A stretch of DNA of 64,000 nucleotides. It comes from Pseudomonadota bacterium (GTDB taxonomy: Bacteria > Pseudomonadota > Gammaproteobacteria > Burkholderiales > Burkholderiaceae_C). The notes under the pieces are model-generated. The model made no database searches. It had not been told where the DNA came from and was given only the letters and a program-made list of their open reading frames with translations. This document shows, in pieces, positions 7,530 to 16,457 of the stretch. Location of the stretch: assembly GCA_020161775.1 (NCBI GenBank), contig JAIUOW010000010.1, forward strand, positions 118,988-182,987, given 5' to 3'. A program made the translations under genes and the position numbers. Position 1 is the stretch's first letter; the number at the start of each line of letters is the position of its first letter.

Positions 7530-8954
7530 TTACAGCGAGAAAATCTTCCCCGGGTTCATGATGTTCTTCGGGTCCAGCGCGCGCTTGATCGTGCGCATCA
7601 TGTCCACCGCGCCGGCGCCGGCCTCGGTCACCAGAAAGCCCATCTTGTGCAGGCCCACGCCGTGCTCGCCGGTGCAGGTGCCTTCCAGCGCCAGCGCGCG
7701 CGCCACGAGCTTGTGGTTGAGTTCCTCGGCCGTCTCGCGCTCCCTGGGGTCGTTGGGGTCCAGCAGGTAGCCGAAGTGGAAGTTGCCGTCGCCCACGTGG
7801 CCCACCAGGAAGTACGGGATGCCGCTGGCGTCGGCCTCGGCCACCGAGTCGAGCAGGCAGTCGGCCAGGCGGCTGATCGGCACGCAGGTGTCGGTGCTGA
7901 TCGCGCGGCAGCCGGGGCGGCTCTGGATGGCGGCAAAGTAGGCGTTGTGCCGGGCGGTCCACAGGCGCGTGCGCTCCTCGGGCGTTACCGCCCACTCAAA
8001 CGCATTGCCGCCAAATTCGCTGGCGATCTCCTGCACGGTCTCGGCCTGCTCCTTCACGCCCGCAGGTGAGCCGTGGAACTCCATCAGCAGCATGGGCTCT
8101 TCTCGCAGGCCCAGCTTGCTGTGCGCGTTGACCATGCGCACGGTGTTGTGGTCAATCAGCTCCACGCGCGCAATCGGCACGCCCAGCTGGATCACCTGGA
8201 TCACGGTGCGCACGGCGGCCTCAATGCTGGGGAACGAGCAGATTGCGGCGCTGATGGCCTCGGGCAATGGGTAGATGCGCAGCGTGATTTCAGTGATCAC
8301 GCCCAGCGTGCCCTCGCTGCCCACCATCAGGCGCGTGAGGTCGTAGCCGGCGGATGATTTCTTGGCGCGCGTGCCGGTGCGGATGACGTCGCCGCTGGCC
8401 GTCACCACCTCCAGGCCCAGCACGTTCTCGCGCATGGTGCCGTAGCGCACGGCGTTGGTGCCGCTGGCGCGCGTGGCGCTCATGCCGCCGATGGTCGCGT
8501 CGGCGCCCGGGTCGATGGGGAAGAACAGGCCGGTGGACTTGATCTCTTCGTTCAGCGCCTTGCGCGTCACGCCCGCCTGCACGGTGACGGTCAGGTCCTC
8601 GGCGTTGATGCTGAGTACCTTGTTCATGCGGCCCACGTCGATGCTGATGCCGCCTTGCACGGCCAGCAGGTGGCCCTCCAGCGACGAGCCCACGCCGAAC
8701 GGAATCACCGGCACGCTGTGCTCGCTGGCCAGCTTCACGGCGTCGGCCACGTCGGCTGTGCTTTCGGCAAATACGACAGCAGCCGGTGGCGGGGCTTCAA
8801 ACGACGACTCGTCCCGCCCGTGCTGCTCGCGCACCGCCATGGCCGTGGAGCAGTTGGCACCGAAGCGCGCCTTGAGCGCATCAATCAGCGCATCAGGCAC
8901 GTTGCGCTGGTGGATTTCGGGGACGAGGTGGGCGACTTGGGTGGGGGCGTTCAT
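7530..8954 (-). CDS. FAD-linked oxidase, GlcD / D-lactate dehydrogenase type
   Basis: A 474-residue enzyme of the FAD_binding_4 / FAD-oxidase_C family, which oxidises 2-hydroxy acids such as D-lactate or glycolate. I chose the ATG at 8954 (MNAPTQVAHLVPEI) because it gives the family's usual length; an in-frame start further upstream overlaps the toxin-antitoxin promoter. The FAD-binding part includes VPVIPFGVGSSLEGHLLAVQ, IDPGADATIGGMSATRASG and SSAGYDLTRLMVGSEGTLGV. The C-terminal part has HVGDGNFHFGYL and TGEHGVGLHKMGFL, which hold the conserved metal and substrate residues. The terminus RTIKRALDPKNIMNPGKIFSL is standard. Its 3' end is duplicated at 5311-5361. D-lactate dehydrogenase is the best guess, glycolate oxidase subunit the alternative. 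Confidence 0.9.
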   Translation of the reverse strand: MNAPTQVAHLVPEIHQRNVPDALIDALKARFGANCSTAMAVREQHGRDESSFEAPPPAAVVFAESTADVADAVKLASEHSVPVIPFGVGSSLEGHLLAVQGGISIDVGRMNKVLSINAEDLTVTVQAGVTRKALNEEIKSTGLFFPIDPGADATIGGMSATRASGTNAVRYGTMRENVLGLEVVTASGDVIRTGTRAKKSSAGYDLTRLMVGSEGTLGVITEITLRIYPLPEAISAAICSFPSIEAAVRTVIQVIQLGVPIARVELIDHNTVRMVNAHSKLGLREEPMLLMEFHGSPAGVKEQAETVQEIASEFGGNAFEWAVTPEERTRLWTARHNAYFAAIQSRPGCRAISTDTCVPISRLADCLLDSVAEADASGIPYFLVGHVGDGNFHFGYLLDPNDPRERETAEELNHKLVARALALEGTCTGEHGVGLHKMGFLVTEAGAGAVDMMRTIKRALDPKNIMNPGKIFSL

Positions 8955-9040
8955 GGCGTGTCTCCGTCGGGTGAAGGCGCAGTTTACGCCGGATGCCCTT
9001 CCAGCAGCAGCATGTGGAATGAGTGAAAAAGCATGCTTGA

Positions 9041-9058
9041 TGTACAATAAAACGTACA
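9041..9058. promoter_or_regulatory. YefM-type operator overlapping the promoter
   Basis: TGTACA at 9041-9046 and CGTACA at 9053-9058 lie 12 bp apart, 18-35 bp before the yefM start. The E. coli YefM-YoeB operator is known to use paired TGTACA cores 12 bp apart. A -10-like TACAAT (9043-9048) overlaps the first core, which fits repression by promoter occlusion. Confidence 0.75.
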
Positions 9059-9075
9059 GCTTTACTGAACTCATC

Positions 9076-9327
9076 ATGGATGCCATCACCTATTCCGCTG
9101 CCCGCGCCAACCTGGCTTCCACCATGACCCGTGTCTGCGAGGACCACGAGCCGCTCATCATCACGCGCAACAGCGAGCAGTCCGTGGTGATGCTCTCGCT
9201 GGAAGATTACAAGGCGCTTGAAGAGACGGCATACCTGCTGCGCAACCCCACCAATGCGCGGCGGCTGCTCTCGGCCACGGCGCAGCTGGCTGCAGGCAAA
9301 GGCGTCAAGAGGGACCTCGCCCAGTGA
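9076..9327 (+). CDS. yefM: antitoxin YefM (Phd/YefM family)
   Basis: The 83-residue antitoxin begins MDAITYSAARANLASTMTRV, the usual YefM N-terminus that binds operator DNA. The middle has EPLIITRNSEQSVVMLSLEDYKALEETAYLLRNP, close to the E. coli protein, and the C-terminus is the flexible part that neutralises the toxin. The start at 9076 gives the family length; the frame is open upstream only as antisense of the oxidase gene. The stop overlaps the toxin start by four bases (GTGA), so translation is coupled. The paired TGTACA-type operator just upstream supports autoregulation by the YefM-YoeB complex. Confidence 0.95.
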   Translation: MDAITYSAARANLASTMTRVCEDHEPLIITRNSEQSVVMLSLEDYKALEETAYLLRNPTNARRLLSATAQLAAGKGVKRDLAQ

Positions 9328-9578
9328 AGCTGGTGTTTGCCGACGAGGCGTGGGACGACTATCTCTACTGGCAAAAGCACGACCGCAAGATGGTCGAGCG
9401 GATCAACAAACTCATCCGTGAAGTCCAGCGTGAGCCGTTTGCTGGCGTGGGCAAGCCCGAGCCCTTGAAGCATGCGCTGTCGGGCTTCTGGTCACGCCGC
9501 ATCACGGATGAGCATCGCATGGTGTACCGGGTGGAAAACGACGCGCTGCTGATTGCGCAGCTGCGGTTTCACTACTGA
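9324..9578 (+). CDS. yoeB: toxin YoeB, ribosome-dependent mRNA interferase
   Basis: The 84-residue toxin uses a GTG start that overlaps the yefM stop. YoeB cleaves mRNA on the ribosome. The family pattern is complete: MKLVFADEAWDDYLYWQKHD at the start, EPFAGVGKPEPLKHALSGFWSR in the centre, DEHRMVYRV, and the C-terminal RFHY. The catalytic Glu (in PEPLK), Arg (in SRRI) and the terminal His-Tyr pair known from E. coli YoeB are all present, so the toxin should be active. It ends 14 bp before the convergent amidohydrolase gene. Confidence 0.95.
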   Translation: MKLVFADEAWDDYLYWQKHDRKMVERINKLIREVQREPFAGVGKPEPLKHALSGFWSRRITDEHRMVYRVENDALLIAQLRFHY

Positions 9579-9591
9579 CCCGCAGCAGGCA

Positions 9592-11334
9592 TCAGCCCTG
9601 CGGCCCACGCACCAGCGCACCCGGCATGGCCCCGGTGGGCGCGCCGTTCTCCATGATGGCCTCGCCGGCCACCAGCGTGGCGATGTAGCCCTGGGCTGAT
9701 TGCGTCAGGCGCCGGCCGCCCGCGGGCAGGTCAAACACGAAATGCGGCAAATCCAGCTGCAGGCGGTCAAAGTCGATGATGTTCACGTCGGCCTTCATGC
9801 CCGGCGCCAGCAGGCCGCGGTCGTGCAGGCCATAGACCTGCGCGGTGTCGCGCGTCTGCTTCTTCACCAGCATTTCCAAGGGCAGCTTCGGCCCGCGCGC
9901 GCGGTCGCGCGCCCAGTGCGTGAGCATGAAAGTGGGCATGGACACGTCGCACACATAGCCCACGTGCGCGCCGCCGTCGGCCAGGCTCATCATGGTGCGC
10001 GGGTGCTGCAGCTGGGTGTGCAGCTGCGACAGGTCGCCGTAGCTGTAGTTGAAGACCGGGAAGTACAGCAGGCCCTTGCCATCGTGCTTGCCGTGGTTGG
10101 CCAGCATGGCGTCGTAGGCCACGGCCAGCGGGTTGTCGCCGGTGGCCTTGGCGCGCGCCACCACGCTGTCAGACAGCAGCGGCTCGTAGTCGACACTGCC
10201 GTTGGCGGTGGCGTCCAGCACAAACAGGCGGGGCAGCCCGCGCAGGAAGAACGCCGCCTCCTGGTTGACCTGCGCGGCCATCTCCACCACCTTCATGTCG
10301 GTCAGCGCGGCGCGTACCTGCGGGTCGCGCAACCGCGCAAGCTTCTGGTCCCACGGCAGCGGGGCGATCTGCTGCCACAGCGGGTGCAGCACAAACGGGT
10401 GCAGCGAGCCTTCAAAGCCCATGACCATGCTGGTGGCGCGGCCGCTGACGCTGCCGTACAGCGGCACGCCGTCGGCATGCGTGGCGTCCAGATGGGCCAG
10501 CAGGCGCCGCCAGGTGTCGGGCGTCTGGTCGGTCTGCACCAGCGCAAACGCCACGGGCAGTGCGTTCTCGCGCGCGATCTGCGTGAGCCACCACAGCTCG
10601 CCTTCCATGCTCACATGGTTGGCTGTCATCTGGAACACACCATGGCCCGCGGCCTTCATGGCGCGCGCAATCCCCAGGATCTCTTCGGGCGACGAGAACG
10701 TGCCCGGCGGGTATTTGTGCTGCTGGTATTTGTGGATCAGCGTGCGGCTGGTGGAAAAGCCCAGGGCGCCGGCTTTCAGTCCCTCGCCCACGATGGCGCA
10801 CATGGCGCGGATGTCATCCGCCGTGGCTTCGTCGTGCGTGATGCCGCGTTCGCCCATCACATAGGTGCGTACCGCGCTATGCGGCACCTGCGCGCCCACG
10901 TCCAGCGCGCGGGGCTTGGCCGCCAGCGCGTCCAGGTACTGCGGGAAGGTCTCCCATTCCCACTGGATGCCTTCGCTCAGCACCGTGCCGGGGATGTCTT
11001 CCACACCCTCCATCACGCTGATCAGCCATTCGCGCCGCTCGGGCTTCACGGGCGCAAAGCCCACGCCGCAGTTGCCCATGACGGCGGTGGTCACGCCGTG
11101 GTGGGTGGAAGGGGAAAGGTAAGGGTCCCAGGTAACCTGGCCGTCATAGTGGGTGTGTACGTCCACCCAGCCGGGGGTGACGATGGCGCCGCTGGCGTCC
11201 ATGTCGCGCCGCGCGGCGCCGAGCTTGCCGCCCACTGCGGCGATGCGGCCGTCCTGAATGGCGACATCGCCGGTGAACGGCGCGCTGCCGCTGCCGTCCA
11301 CCACGGTGGCGCCGCGGATCACTGTATCGAACAT
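9592..11334 (-). CDS. N-acyl-D-amino-acid deacylase-type amidohydrolase
   Basis: A 580-residue metal-dependent amidohydrolase of the D-aminoacylase group. I chose the ATG at 11334 ([20 protein letters not shown]), the family's normal start, rather than an upstream ATG. The metal-binding HxH is in [13 protein letters not shown], followed by the conserved [19 protein letters not shown]. Later landmarks are [41 protein letters not shown] (with a metal-site Asp and His) and the end of the composite beta-domain, [14 protein letters not shown]. No signal peptide is visible. It could release D-amino acids from N-acyl forms or hydrolyse a related cyclic amide. The neighbours give no operon clue because flanking genes are convergent or distant in function. 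Confidence 0.85.
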   Translation of the reverse strand: MFDTVIRGATVVDGSGSAPFTGDVAIQDGRIAAVGGKLGAARRDMDASGAIVTPGWVDVHTHYDGQVTWDPYLSPSTHHGVTTAVMGNCGVGFAPVKPERREWLISVMEGVEDIPGTVLSEGIQWEWETFPQYLDALAAKPRALDVGAQVPHSAVRTYVMGERGITHDEATADDIRAMCAIVGEGLKAGALGFSTSRTLIHKYQQHKYPPGTFSSPEEILGIARAMKAAGHGVFQMTANHVSMEGELWWLTQIARENALPVAFALVQTDQTPDTWRRLLAHLDATHADGVPLYGSVSGRATSMVMGFEGSLHPFVLHPLWQQIAPLPWDQKLARLRDPQVRAALTDMKVVEMAAQVNQEAAFFLRGLPRLFVLDATANGSVDYEPLLSDSVVARAKATGDNPLAVAYDAMLANHGKHDGKGLLYFPVFNYSYGDLSQLHTQLQHPRTMMSLADGGAHVGYVCDVSMPTFMLTHWARDRARGPKLPLEMLVKKQTRDTAQVYGLHDRGLLAPGMKADVNIIDFDRLQLDLPHFVFDLPAGGRRLTQSAQGYIATLVAGEAIMENGAPTGAMPGALVRGPQG

Positions 11335-11420
11335 GGCTGGTGTCTCCTGCAATGACGATAGCACCCGGCGCCGCGCCCGGACAAGGCAGGCGAAAGGTTT
11401 ATCAGGAGGCGAGGAGGGCG

Positions 11421-11744
11421 TTACGAGGCCTGCTTCATCGCCGCCTCGAACTCGGGCGCGGACAGCATGCCGTCGCGGTTGGTGTCGGCCTGGTCAAAGT
11501 GCTTGGCCACGCCGCGCGCCGGGGCGGCCTCTTCGCGGCTGATCAGGCCGTCGCCATTGGCGTCCAGGCGCTTGAAGGCCTCGGCAATCTGGGCGGTCGT
11601 CCAGTTGTTCCTGTTGGGTGGGATGGGCTGCTGGGCCGGGGGCTGCGCATGCAGCGCCATCACCGTGCCCAGGCTCAGCGTGGCAAACAGCGCCGCGCTG
11701 CGCGCTTCAAAGTTGGGGATCAGGCGTCGTTTCTTCGCGGTCAT
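11421..11744 (-). CDS. small exported EF-hand protein
   Basis: A 107-residue protein starting at 11744 with a basic stretch and a hydrophobic segment (AALFATLSLGTVMALHAQ), a plausible signal peptide. The mature part has two EF-hand loops, DANGDGLISREE and DTNRDGMLSAPE, each with Asp/Asn at positions 1, 3 and 5 and Glu at 12. It should therefore bind calcium in the periplasm. A Pro/Gln-rich linker (QPPAQQPIPPNRNN) joins signal and EF-hands. The role is unknown. It is monocistronic and divergent from the cobalamin adenosyltransferase gene. Confidence 0.85.
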   Translation of the reverse strand: MTAKKRRLIPNFEARSAALFATLSLGTVMALHAQPPAQQPIPPNRNNWTTAQIAEAFKRLDANGDGLISREEAAPARGVAKHFDQADTNRDGMLSAPEFEAAMKQAS

Positions 11745-11886
11745 CGGATGCGTCCTTTCGTTCAATGAAGCTTCATTGCACCGCAGCATGCGCGGCAGGG
11801 CCAGCGCTTTTGCCCGCTGTTGCCGCCGATACATCCCGCTACCGCGCACGGGCCTTGAAATGGCCGGATGCAGCACAATGCCCGGC

Positions 11887-12453
11887 ATGGGCAACAGACT
11901 TACACAAATCGCCACCCGCACCGGCGACAACGGCACCACCGGCCTGGGCGACAACACGCGCGTGTCCAAGGACAGCTTGCGCGTGCACGCCATGGGCGAC
12001 GTGGATGAACTCAACTCCCACATCGGCCTGCTGCTGTGCGAAGACATGCCCAGCGGCGTGCGCGACCTGCTGGTGGAGGTGCAGCACCAGCTGTTCAACC
12101 TGGGCGGCGAGCTGTCCATCCCCGGCTTCGAGTTGCTCAAGGCCGACGCCGTGCTGGCGCTGGACGAGGCGCTTGCCACGTACAACGAACAGCTGCCGCG
12201 CCTGCAGGAATTCATCCTGCCCGCGGGCAACCGCGCGGCGGCGCAGGCCCATGTGTGCCGCACCGTGGCCCGCCGGGCCGAGCGCGCCGTGGTGGCGCTG
12301 GGCGCGGCCGAGGCGCTGAAGGACACGCCGCGCCAGTACCTCAACCGCCTGAGCGATTTGATGTTCGTGCTGGCGCGCGTGCTCAACCGGATGAACGGCG
12401 GGGATGACGTGTACTGGAAAAGCGCCAGGATGGCGAACGCAGCTTCCGAGTGA
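11887..12453 (+). CDS. PduO-type ATP:cob(I)alamin adenosyltransferase
   Basis: This 188-residue enzyme transfers the adenosyl group of ATP to cob(I)alamin, making the coenzyme for adenosylcobalamin enzymes. The N-terminal ATP-binding signature is present (TRTGDNGTTGLGDNTRVSKD), followed by the conserved VDELNSHIGLLL. The C-terminal half holds LPAGNRAAAQAHVCRTVARRAERAV and the final QYLNRLSDLMFVLARVLN, both standard for the PduO/MMAB group. An in-frame ATG at 11878 is a possible alternative start. The protein is cytoplasmic. The B12-type radical SAM protein at 39.8-41.7 kb is the only likely cobalamin user I see here, though such enzymes use methyl- rather than adenosylcobalamin. Confidence 0.95.
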   Translation: MGNRLTQIATRTGDNGTTGLGDNTRVSKDSLRVHAMGDVDELNSHIGLLLCEDMPSGVRDLLVEVQHQLFNLGGELSIPGFELLKADAVLALDEALATYNEQLPRLQEFILPAGNRAAAQAHVCRTVARRAERAVVALGAAEALKDTPRQYLNRLSDLMFVLARVLNRMNGGDDVYWKSARMANAASE

Positions 12454-12455
12454 GG

Positions 12456-12884
12456 TCAGGCGGATTTGCCTTCCACCTGAACCCGCAACCGCTCTTCCTG
12501 CGCCTTCAGCTCCGGCGTCAATGCATCGCCAAAATCCTCGGCACTGTAGATCTGGCGGATTTCGATCTCTGAATCACTGCGCATCGGGTTGGGGCAGCGT
12601 TTGACCCAGTCGATGGCTTCCTGCAGCGATGCGCATTTCCAGATCCAGAAGCCGGCGACCAGCTCCTTGGTCTCGGCAAACGGGCCGTCCACCACGCGGC
12701 GGTCCTTGCCCGAGAACTGCACGCGCGCGCCCTTGCGGCTGGGGTGCAGGCCTTCGCCGGCTTCCATCACGCCCGCCTTGACCAGTTCCTCATTGAACTG
12801 GCCCATGGCGGCAAATTCGGCCTCGGTGGGCAGGATGCCGGCTTCGCTGTCGGCGGTGGCTTTGACAAGAATCATGAATCGCAT
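12456..12884 (-). CDS. YciI-family (DGPF domain) protein
   Basis: A 142-residue protein starting MRFMILVKATADSEAG at 12884. It has the YCII-related / DGPF pattern: GLHPSRKGARVQFSG, then VVDGPFAETKELVAGFWIW and SLQEAIDWVKRCPNPM. These are small ferredoxin-like-fold proteins, often encoded beside extracytoplasmic sigma factors, with no settled enzymatic role. No sigma factor lies beside this copy. It is convergent with the adenosyltransferase gene, only 2 bp apart. The C-terminal tail (about residues 115-142) is charged and predicted helical. Function unknown. Confidence 0.88.
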   Translation of the reverse strand: MRFMILVKATADSEAGILPTEAEFAAMGQFNEELVKAGVMEAGEGLHPSRKGARVQFSGKDRRVVDGPFAETKELVAGFWIWKCASLQEAIDWVKRCPNPMRSDSEIEIRQIYSAEDFGDALTPELKAQEERLRVQVEGKSA

Positions 12885-12966
12885 GGCGGGTCTCCTGGGC
12901 AAAGGTTCAAAACAAGGGCGTTTCAGTGCCACGACGGACAGCTTGCCCCGAAATCGACAGGCGGTG

Positions 12967-14325
12967 TCAGACCAGCTTGCGGACCGGCTTCTTGCGCCAC
13001 ACGCCAAAGTAATACGCCGCCTGCAGCGCTGCGCCGCAGCCGTAAGTCACCAGGTAGGTGAACCACAAGCCCGGCAGCCCGACGGCCCGGTCAATGGCCC
13101 AGCCCACCGGGAACTGCAGGCACGCCAGGCATCCCAGCGAAATCAGCATGGGCGCGCGCACCGTGCCCGCTGCGCGCATGACGCCGCTGAACACACTGCC
13201 CACACCCAGCAGCAGGGCACCCCAGACGCTGATGTGCAGCAGCTGCGCCCCGAGCGACACCACGGCCTGGTCGCTGGTGAAGATGCGCATGGCCAGCGGC
13301 GCGAGCGCCGCCACCACCACCGCCAGCCCGCCGGTGAGCAGCAGGTTCAGCTTGAGCCCCACGCGCGTGACCTCGTGCGCCTGCCCGGCGTGCCCGGCGC
13401 CGATCGCCTGGGCGGCAAAGACCGACGACGCGATCGCGATCGACATGGCGGGGAACTGTACGTACGAAGTCACGTGCTGCGCCGCGCCCCAGGCCGCCAC
13501 GGACGACGCGCCATGCGGGTTGACCAGCGACATCAGCCCCACGTCGGCCAGCGAACCGGTGATGAAGAACAGCCCCGTGGGCACGCCCAGCCTGGCCACC
13601 GGGCGCAGCAGGTCGCCGCGCCAGCGCAGCCGCGTGCGCAAGGCCTGCGGCGCCAGCAGGTGCTGCCGCCTGGACAGCCGCCAGCCCAGCCACAGCAGCG
13701 CCACCGCGGTGGCCACCAGCGTGCCCCAGGCCGCGCTGGCCGTGCCCTGCGGCGGCAGGCCCAGCCGGCCCGAAATGATCAGCGGCGTCAGCACGGCCGA
13801 CACGGCACAGGTCACGATCAGCACGCCCAGCGGCGTCACCGTGTCGCCCATGCCGCGCAGCAACGCTGCCGCCAGCATGGACAGGAACAGCACCGGCATG
13901 GCCAGCAGCATCACGTGCGCATAGGCAATGGCTTCGGGCAACACTTCCGCCGGCGTGCCCAGCCAGCGCAGCAGCGGCGGGACCGTCCACCAGCCTGCCA
14001 GCGCGATCACCACGCCCAGCGCTGCACCGCCCAGCAGCACCGTGCCTGCAATGTCGCGCACCTTGTCGGTCTGCTGCGCACCCCAGGCCTGCCCCACCAG
14101 GATGGACGCGCCCGTGCCCAGCCCGATGACGAATGCGAACAACGTCATGAACACGGGGAAGAACGCGATGGCCGCGGCCAGCGCCTGCGGCCCCAGCATC
14201 TGGCCCAGGAACACGCTGTTGAACGTCCCCGACAGGGCCTGCAGCACGTTGGTGAGCACCAGCGGGCCCAGGAACAGGATGAAGCGGCGGGGCAGGGGCG
14301 TGGCGGCAGGTGACATGGTTGCCAT
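12967..14325 (-). CDS. MATE-family multidrug efflux transporter
   Basis: A 452-residue inner-membrane protein with about twelve hydrophobic segments in two related halves, the MATE architecture. The first half begins FILFLGPLVLTNVLQALSGT and includes VFLGQMLGPQALAAAIAFFPVF and GASILVGQAWGAQ, the family's conserved region. The second half mirrors it around FFITGSLADVGLMSLVNPHG and VFAAQAIGAGHAGQAHEV. MATE pumps export cationic drugs or metabolites using a Na+ or H+ gradient. It is divergent from the semialdehyde dehydrogenase gene across a short gap. No adjacent regulator is present, so the substrate cannot be inferred. Confidence 0.93.
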   Translation of the reverse strand: MATMSPAATPLPRRFILFLGPLVLTNVLQALSGTFNSVFLGQMLGPQALAAAIAFFPVFMTLFAFVIGLGTGASILVGQAWGAQQTDKVRDIAGTVLLGGAALGVVIALAGWWTVPPLLRWLGTPAEVLPEAIAYAHVMLLAMPVLFLSMLAAALLRGMGDTVTPLGVLIVTCAVSAVLTPLIISGRLGLPPQGTASAAWGTLVATAVALLWLGWRLSRRQHLLAPQALRTRLRWRGDLLRPVARLGVPTGLFFITGSLADVGLMSLVNPHGASSVAAWGAAQHVTSYVQFPAMSIAIASSVFAAQAIGAGHAGQAHEVTRVGLKLNLLLTGGLAVVVAALAPLAMRIFTSDQAVVSLGAQLLHISVWGALLLGVGSVFSGVMRAAGTVRAPMLISLGCLACLQFPVGWAIDRAVGLPGLWFTYLVTYGCGAALQAAYYFGVWRKKPVRKLV

Positions 14326-14414
14326 GGTAGTGGCTGCCGCACCGCGCCCAGCACCAAACCCGCCCGCTGGGTATCATGTCCGGCTGCCCCCAGACTACCC
14401 ATGCGAGACGCACC

Positions 14415-15854
14415 ATGACCTACCCCAACACCCAGCTCTTCATCAACGGCCAGTGGCAAGACGCCGCCGACGGCAAGTCGCTGGCGGTTTTCAATCCCGC
14501 CACCGGGAAGGAAATCGGCCGCGTGGCGCATGCCAGCAAGCCCGACCTGGACCGCGCGCTGGAAGCCGCGCAAAAAGGCTTTGAAACCTGGCGCGACATG
14601 ACCGCCGCCGAGCGCAGCAAGATCATGCGCAAGGCGGCCGGCCTGATGCGCGAACGCGCGGGCGACATCGGCCGCCTGCTGACGCAGGAGCAGGGCAAGC
14701 CCCTGGCCGAAGCCAAGGGCGAGGCCATGGCCGCCGCCGACATCATTGAATGGTTTGCCGAAGAAGGCTTTCGCATCTACGGCCGCATCGTGCCGTCGCG
14801 CGGCAACCTGGCCGTGCGCCAGATGGTGCTGAAAGACCCGGTCGGTCCCGTCGCAGCCTTCACGCCCTGGAACTTCCCCATCAACCAGGTGGTGCGCAAG
14901 GTCGGCGCGGCGCTGGCTGCAGGTTGTTCCATGCTGGTCAAGGCGCCCGAGGAAACCCCGGCCGGCCCGGCCGGGCTGATCCGCGCGTTCCAGGACGCGG
15001 GCATCCCCAATGGCGTGCTGGGCCTGGTGTATGGCAACCCGGCCGAAATCAGCAGCTACCTGATCGCCCACCCCATCATCCGCAAGATCACCTTCACCGG
15101 CTCCACGCCGGTGGGCAAGCAGCTGGCCGCGCTGGCCGGCCAGCACATGAAGCGCGTGACCATGGAGCTGGGCGGCCACGCCCCGGTGATTGTGTGCGAG
15201 GACGCCGACATCGCGCTGGCCGTCAAATCCGCCGGTGCGGCCAAGTTCCGCAACGCGGGGCAGGTCTGCATTTCGCCCACGCGCTTTCTGGTGCACGAAA
15301 GCATCCGCGCCGAATTTGCCCAGACCCTGGCCAAATACGCGCAGGGCCTGAAGGTGGGCGACGGCCTGGCCGAAGGCACGCAGATGGGCCCGCTGGCCAA
15401 CCCGCGCCGCCTGACGGCCATGGCTGAATTCCAGGCCGACGCCGTGCAAAAGGGCGCCAAGGTGCTGGCCGGCGGTGAGCGCATTGGCGACGCCGGCAAC
15501 TTCTGGCAGGCCACGGTGCTGGACGAAGTGCCGCTGAATGCCAAGGTGTTCAACGACGAACCTTTTGGCCCGGTGGCCGCCATCCGCGGCTTCAACACGC
15601 TGGACGAAGCCATTGCCGAAGCCAACCGCCTGTCGTTCGGCCTGGCCGGTTATGCGTTCACCAAGTCACTGAAGAACGCCGACCTGCTGGCCCGCCGCGT
15701 GGAAGTGGGCATGCTGTGGATGAACATGCCCGCCATGCCCAGCGCCGAAATGCCGTTCGGCGGCATCAAGGATTCGGGCTATGGCTCGGAAGGTGGGCCG
15801 GAGGCTGTCGAAGCCTATTTGAATGTGCGCAGCGTGGCCATCGCCAACGTATAG
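14415..15854 (+). CDS. gabD: NAD(P)-dependent succinate-semialdehyde dehydrogenase
   Basis: A 479-residue aldehyde dehydrogenase closest to the GabD-type succinate-semialdehyde enzymes. The start at 14415 gives [17 protein letters not shown]. Conserved landmarks are [19 protein letters not shown], the nucleotide loop [14 protein letters not shown], the general base Glu in [13 protein letters not shown], and the catalytic Cys in [15 protein letters not shown]. The C-terminus [22 protein letters not shown] is also standard. It oxidises succinate semialdehyde to succinate, feeding 4-aminobutyrate or 4-hydroxybutyrate into the TCA cycle; a related semialdehyde is possible. No aminotransferase (gabT) is nearby. 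Confidence 0.88.
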   Translation: MTYPNTQLFINGQWQDAADGKSLAVFNPATGKEIGRVAHASKPDLDRALEAAQKGFETWRDMTAAERSKIMRKAAGLMRERAGDIGRLLTQEQGKPLAEAKGEAMAAADIIEWFAEEGFRIYGRIVPSRGNLAVRQMVLKDPVGPVAAFTPWNFPINQVVRKVGAALAAGCSMLVKAPEETPAGPAGLIRAFQDAGIPNGVLGLVYGNPAEISSYLIAHPIIRKITFTGSTPVGKQLAALAGQHMKRVTMELGGHAPVIVCEDADIALAVKSAGAAKFRNAGQVCISPTRFLVHESIRAEFAQTLAKYAQGLKVGDGLAEGTQMGPLANPRRLTAMAEFQADAVQKGAKVLAGGERIGDAGNFWQATVLDEVPLNAKVFNDEPFGPVAAIRGFNTLDEAIAEANRLSFGLAGYAFTKSLKNADLLARRVEVGMLWMNMPAMPSAEMPFGGIKDSGYGSEGGPEAVEAYLNVRSVAIANV

Positions 15855-15855
15855 G

Positions 15856-15930
15856 CCCCCACGCTTCCCACTGCGTGTGGGTCGCTGCCCCCCGAGGGGG
15901 CCTTCGCGCCTTGGGGCGGCCCGGCGGCGC
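15856..15930 (+). repeat. GC-rich intergenic palindromic repeat, copy 1
   Basis: The region between the convergent gabD and thioesterase genes has a CACTGCGTGTGG block, then GTCGCTGCC and a perfect CCCCCGAGGGGG hairpin, then CTTGGGGCGGCCCGGCGGCG. The same elements in the same order occur in reverse orientation at 19274-19355. The hairpin could act as a bidirectional terminator. Confidence 0.7.
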
Positions 15931-15938
15931 TCAATCCG

Positions 15939-16367
15939 CTACGACGCGCGCGGCGCCAGCACCGCCATCGTGATGCGCGACACGCAGGTCAATTCGCCTG
16001 CGTCGTTGCGCAGGTCAATCTGCCACACCTGCGTGGTGCGCCCGATGTGCACTGGCCGCGTGATGCCTGTCACCCAGCCGCTGGTGGCGCCCTTCAGATG
16101 GTTGGCGTTGATGTCCAGGCCCACGGCGCGGTGCCCCGGCGGGCATGAATAGGCCGCGCCGCACGAGCCCAGCGTCTCGGCCAGCACCACGCTCACGCCG
16201 CCATGCAGCAGGCCATAGGGCTGCTTGGTGCGCGCATCCACCGGCACGCGCGCGGTGATGAAGTCGTCCCCCACCTCCAGAAACTCCATACCCAGGTGCG
16301 CTACGGCCGTGTCCTTGTGGATGGCGGTGAGCTCGGCGACGGAGATGGGTTTTGTCCAGACGGTCAT
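15939..16367 (-). CDS. PaaI-type hotdog thioesterase
   Basis: A 142-residue hotdog-fold protein starting MTVWTKPISVAELTAIHKDT at 16367. The signature YGLLHGGVSVVLAETLGSCGA contains the HGG motif and the active-site acidic residue of the PaaI/YbdB group. The segment GHRAVGLDINANHLKGA is the next conserved strand. These enzymes hydrolyse aryl- or acyl-CoA thioesters in the cytoplasm and usually act as homotetramers. It is monocistronic and convergent with gabD. Its substrate, possibly phenylacetyl- or hydroxyphenyl-CoA derivatives, is not determinable here. Confidence 0.9.
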   Translation of the reverse strand: MTVWTKPISVAELTAIHKDTAVAHLGMEFLEVGDDFITARVPVDARTKQPYGLLHGGVSVVLAETLGSCGAAYSCPPGHRAVGLDINANHLKGATSGWVTGITRPVHIGRTTQVWQIDLRNDAGELTCVSRITMAVLAPRAS

Positions 16368-16457
16368 GGTGCGTGCTTCCTGAAATGCTTGAAGTCTCAA
16401 CTATATCGGCCTGCGTGCCTACAGCGTGCCGGTGTGGCATGGGTTAACGTGGCAGGC

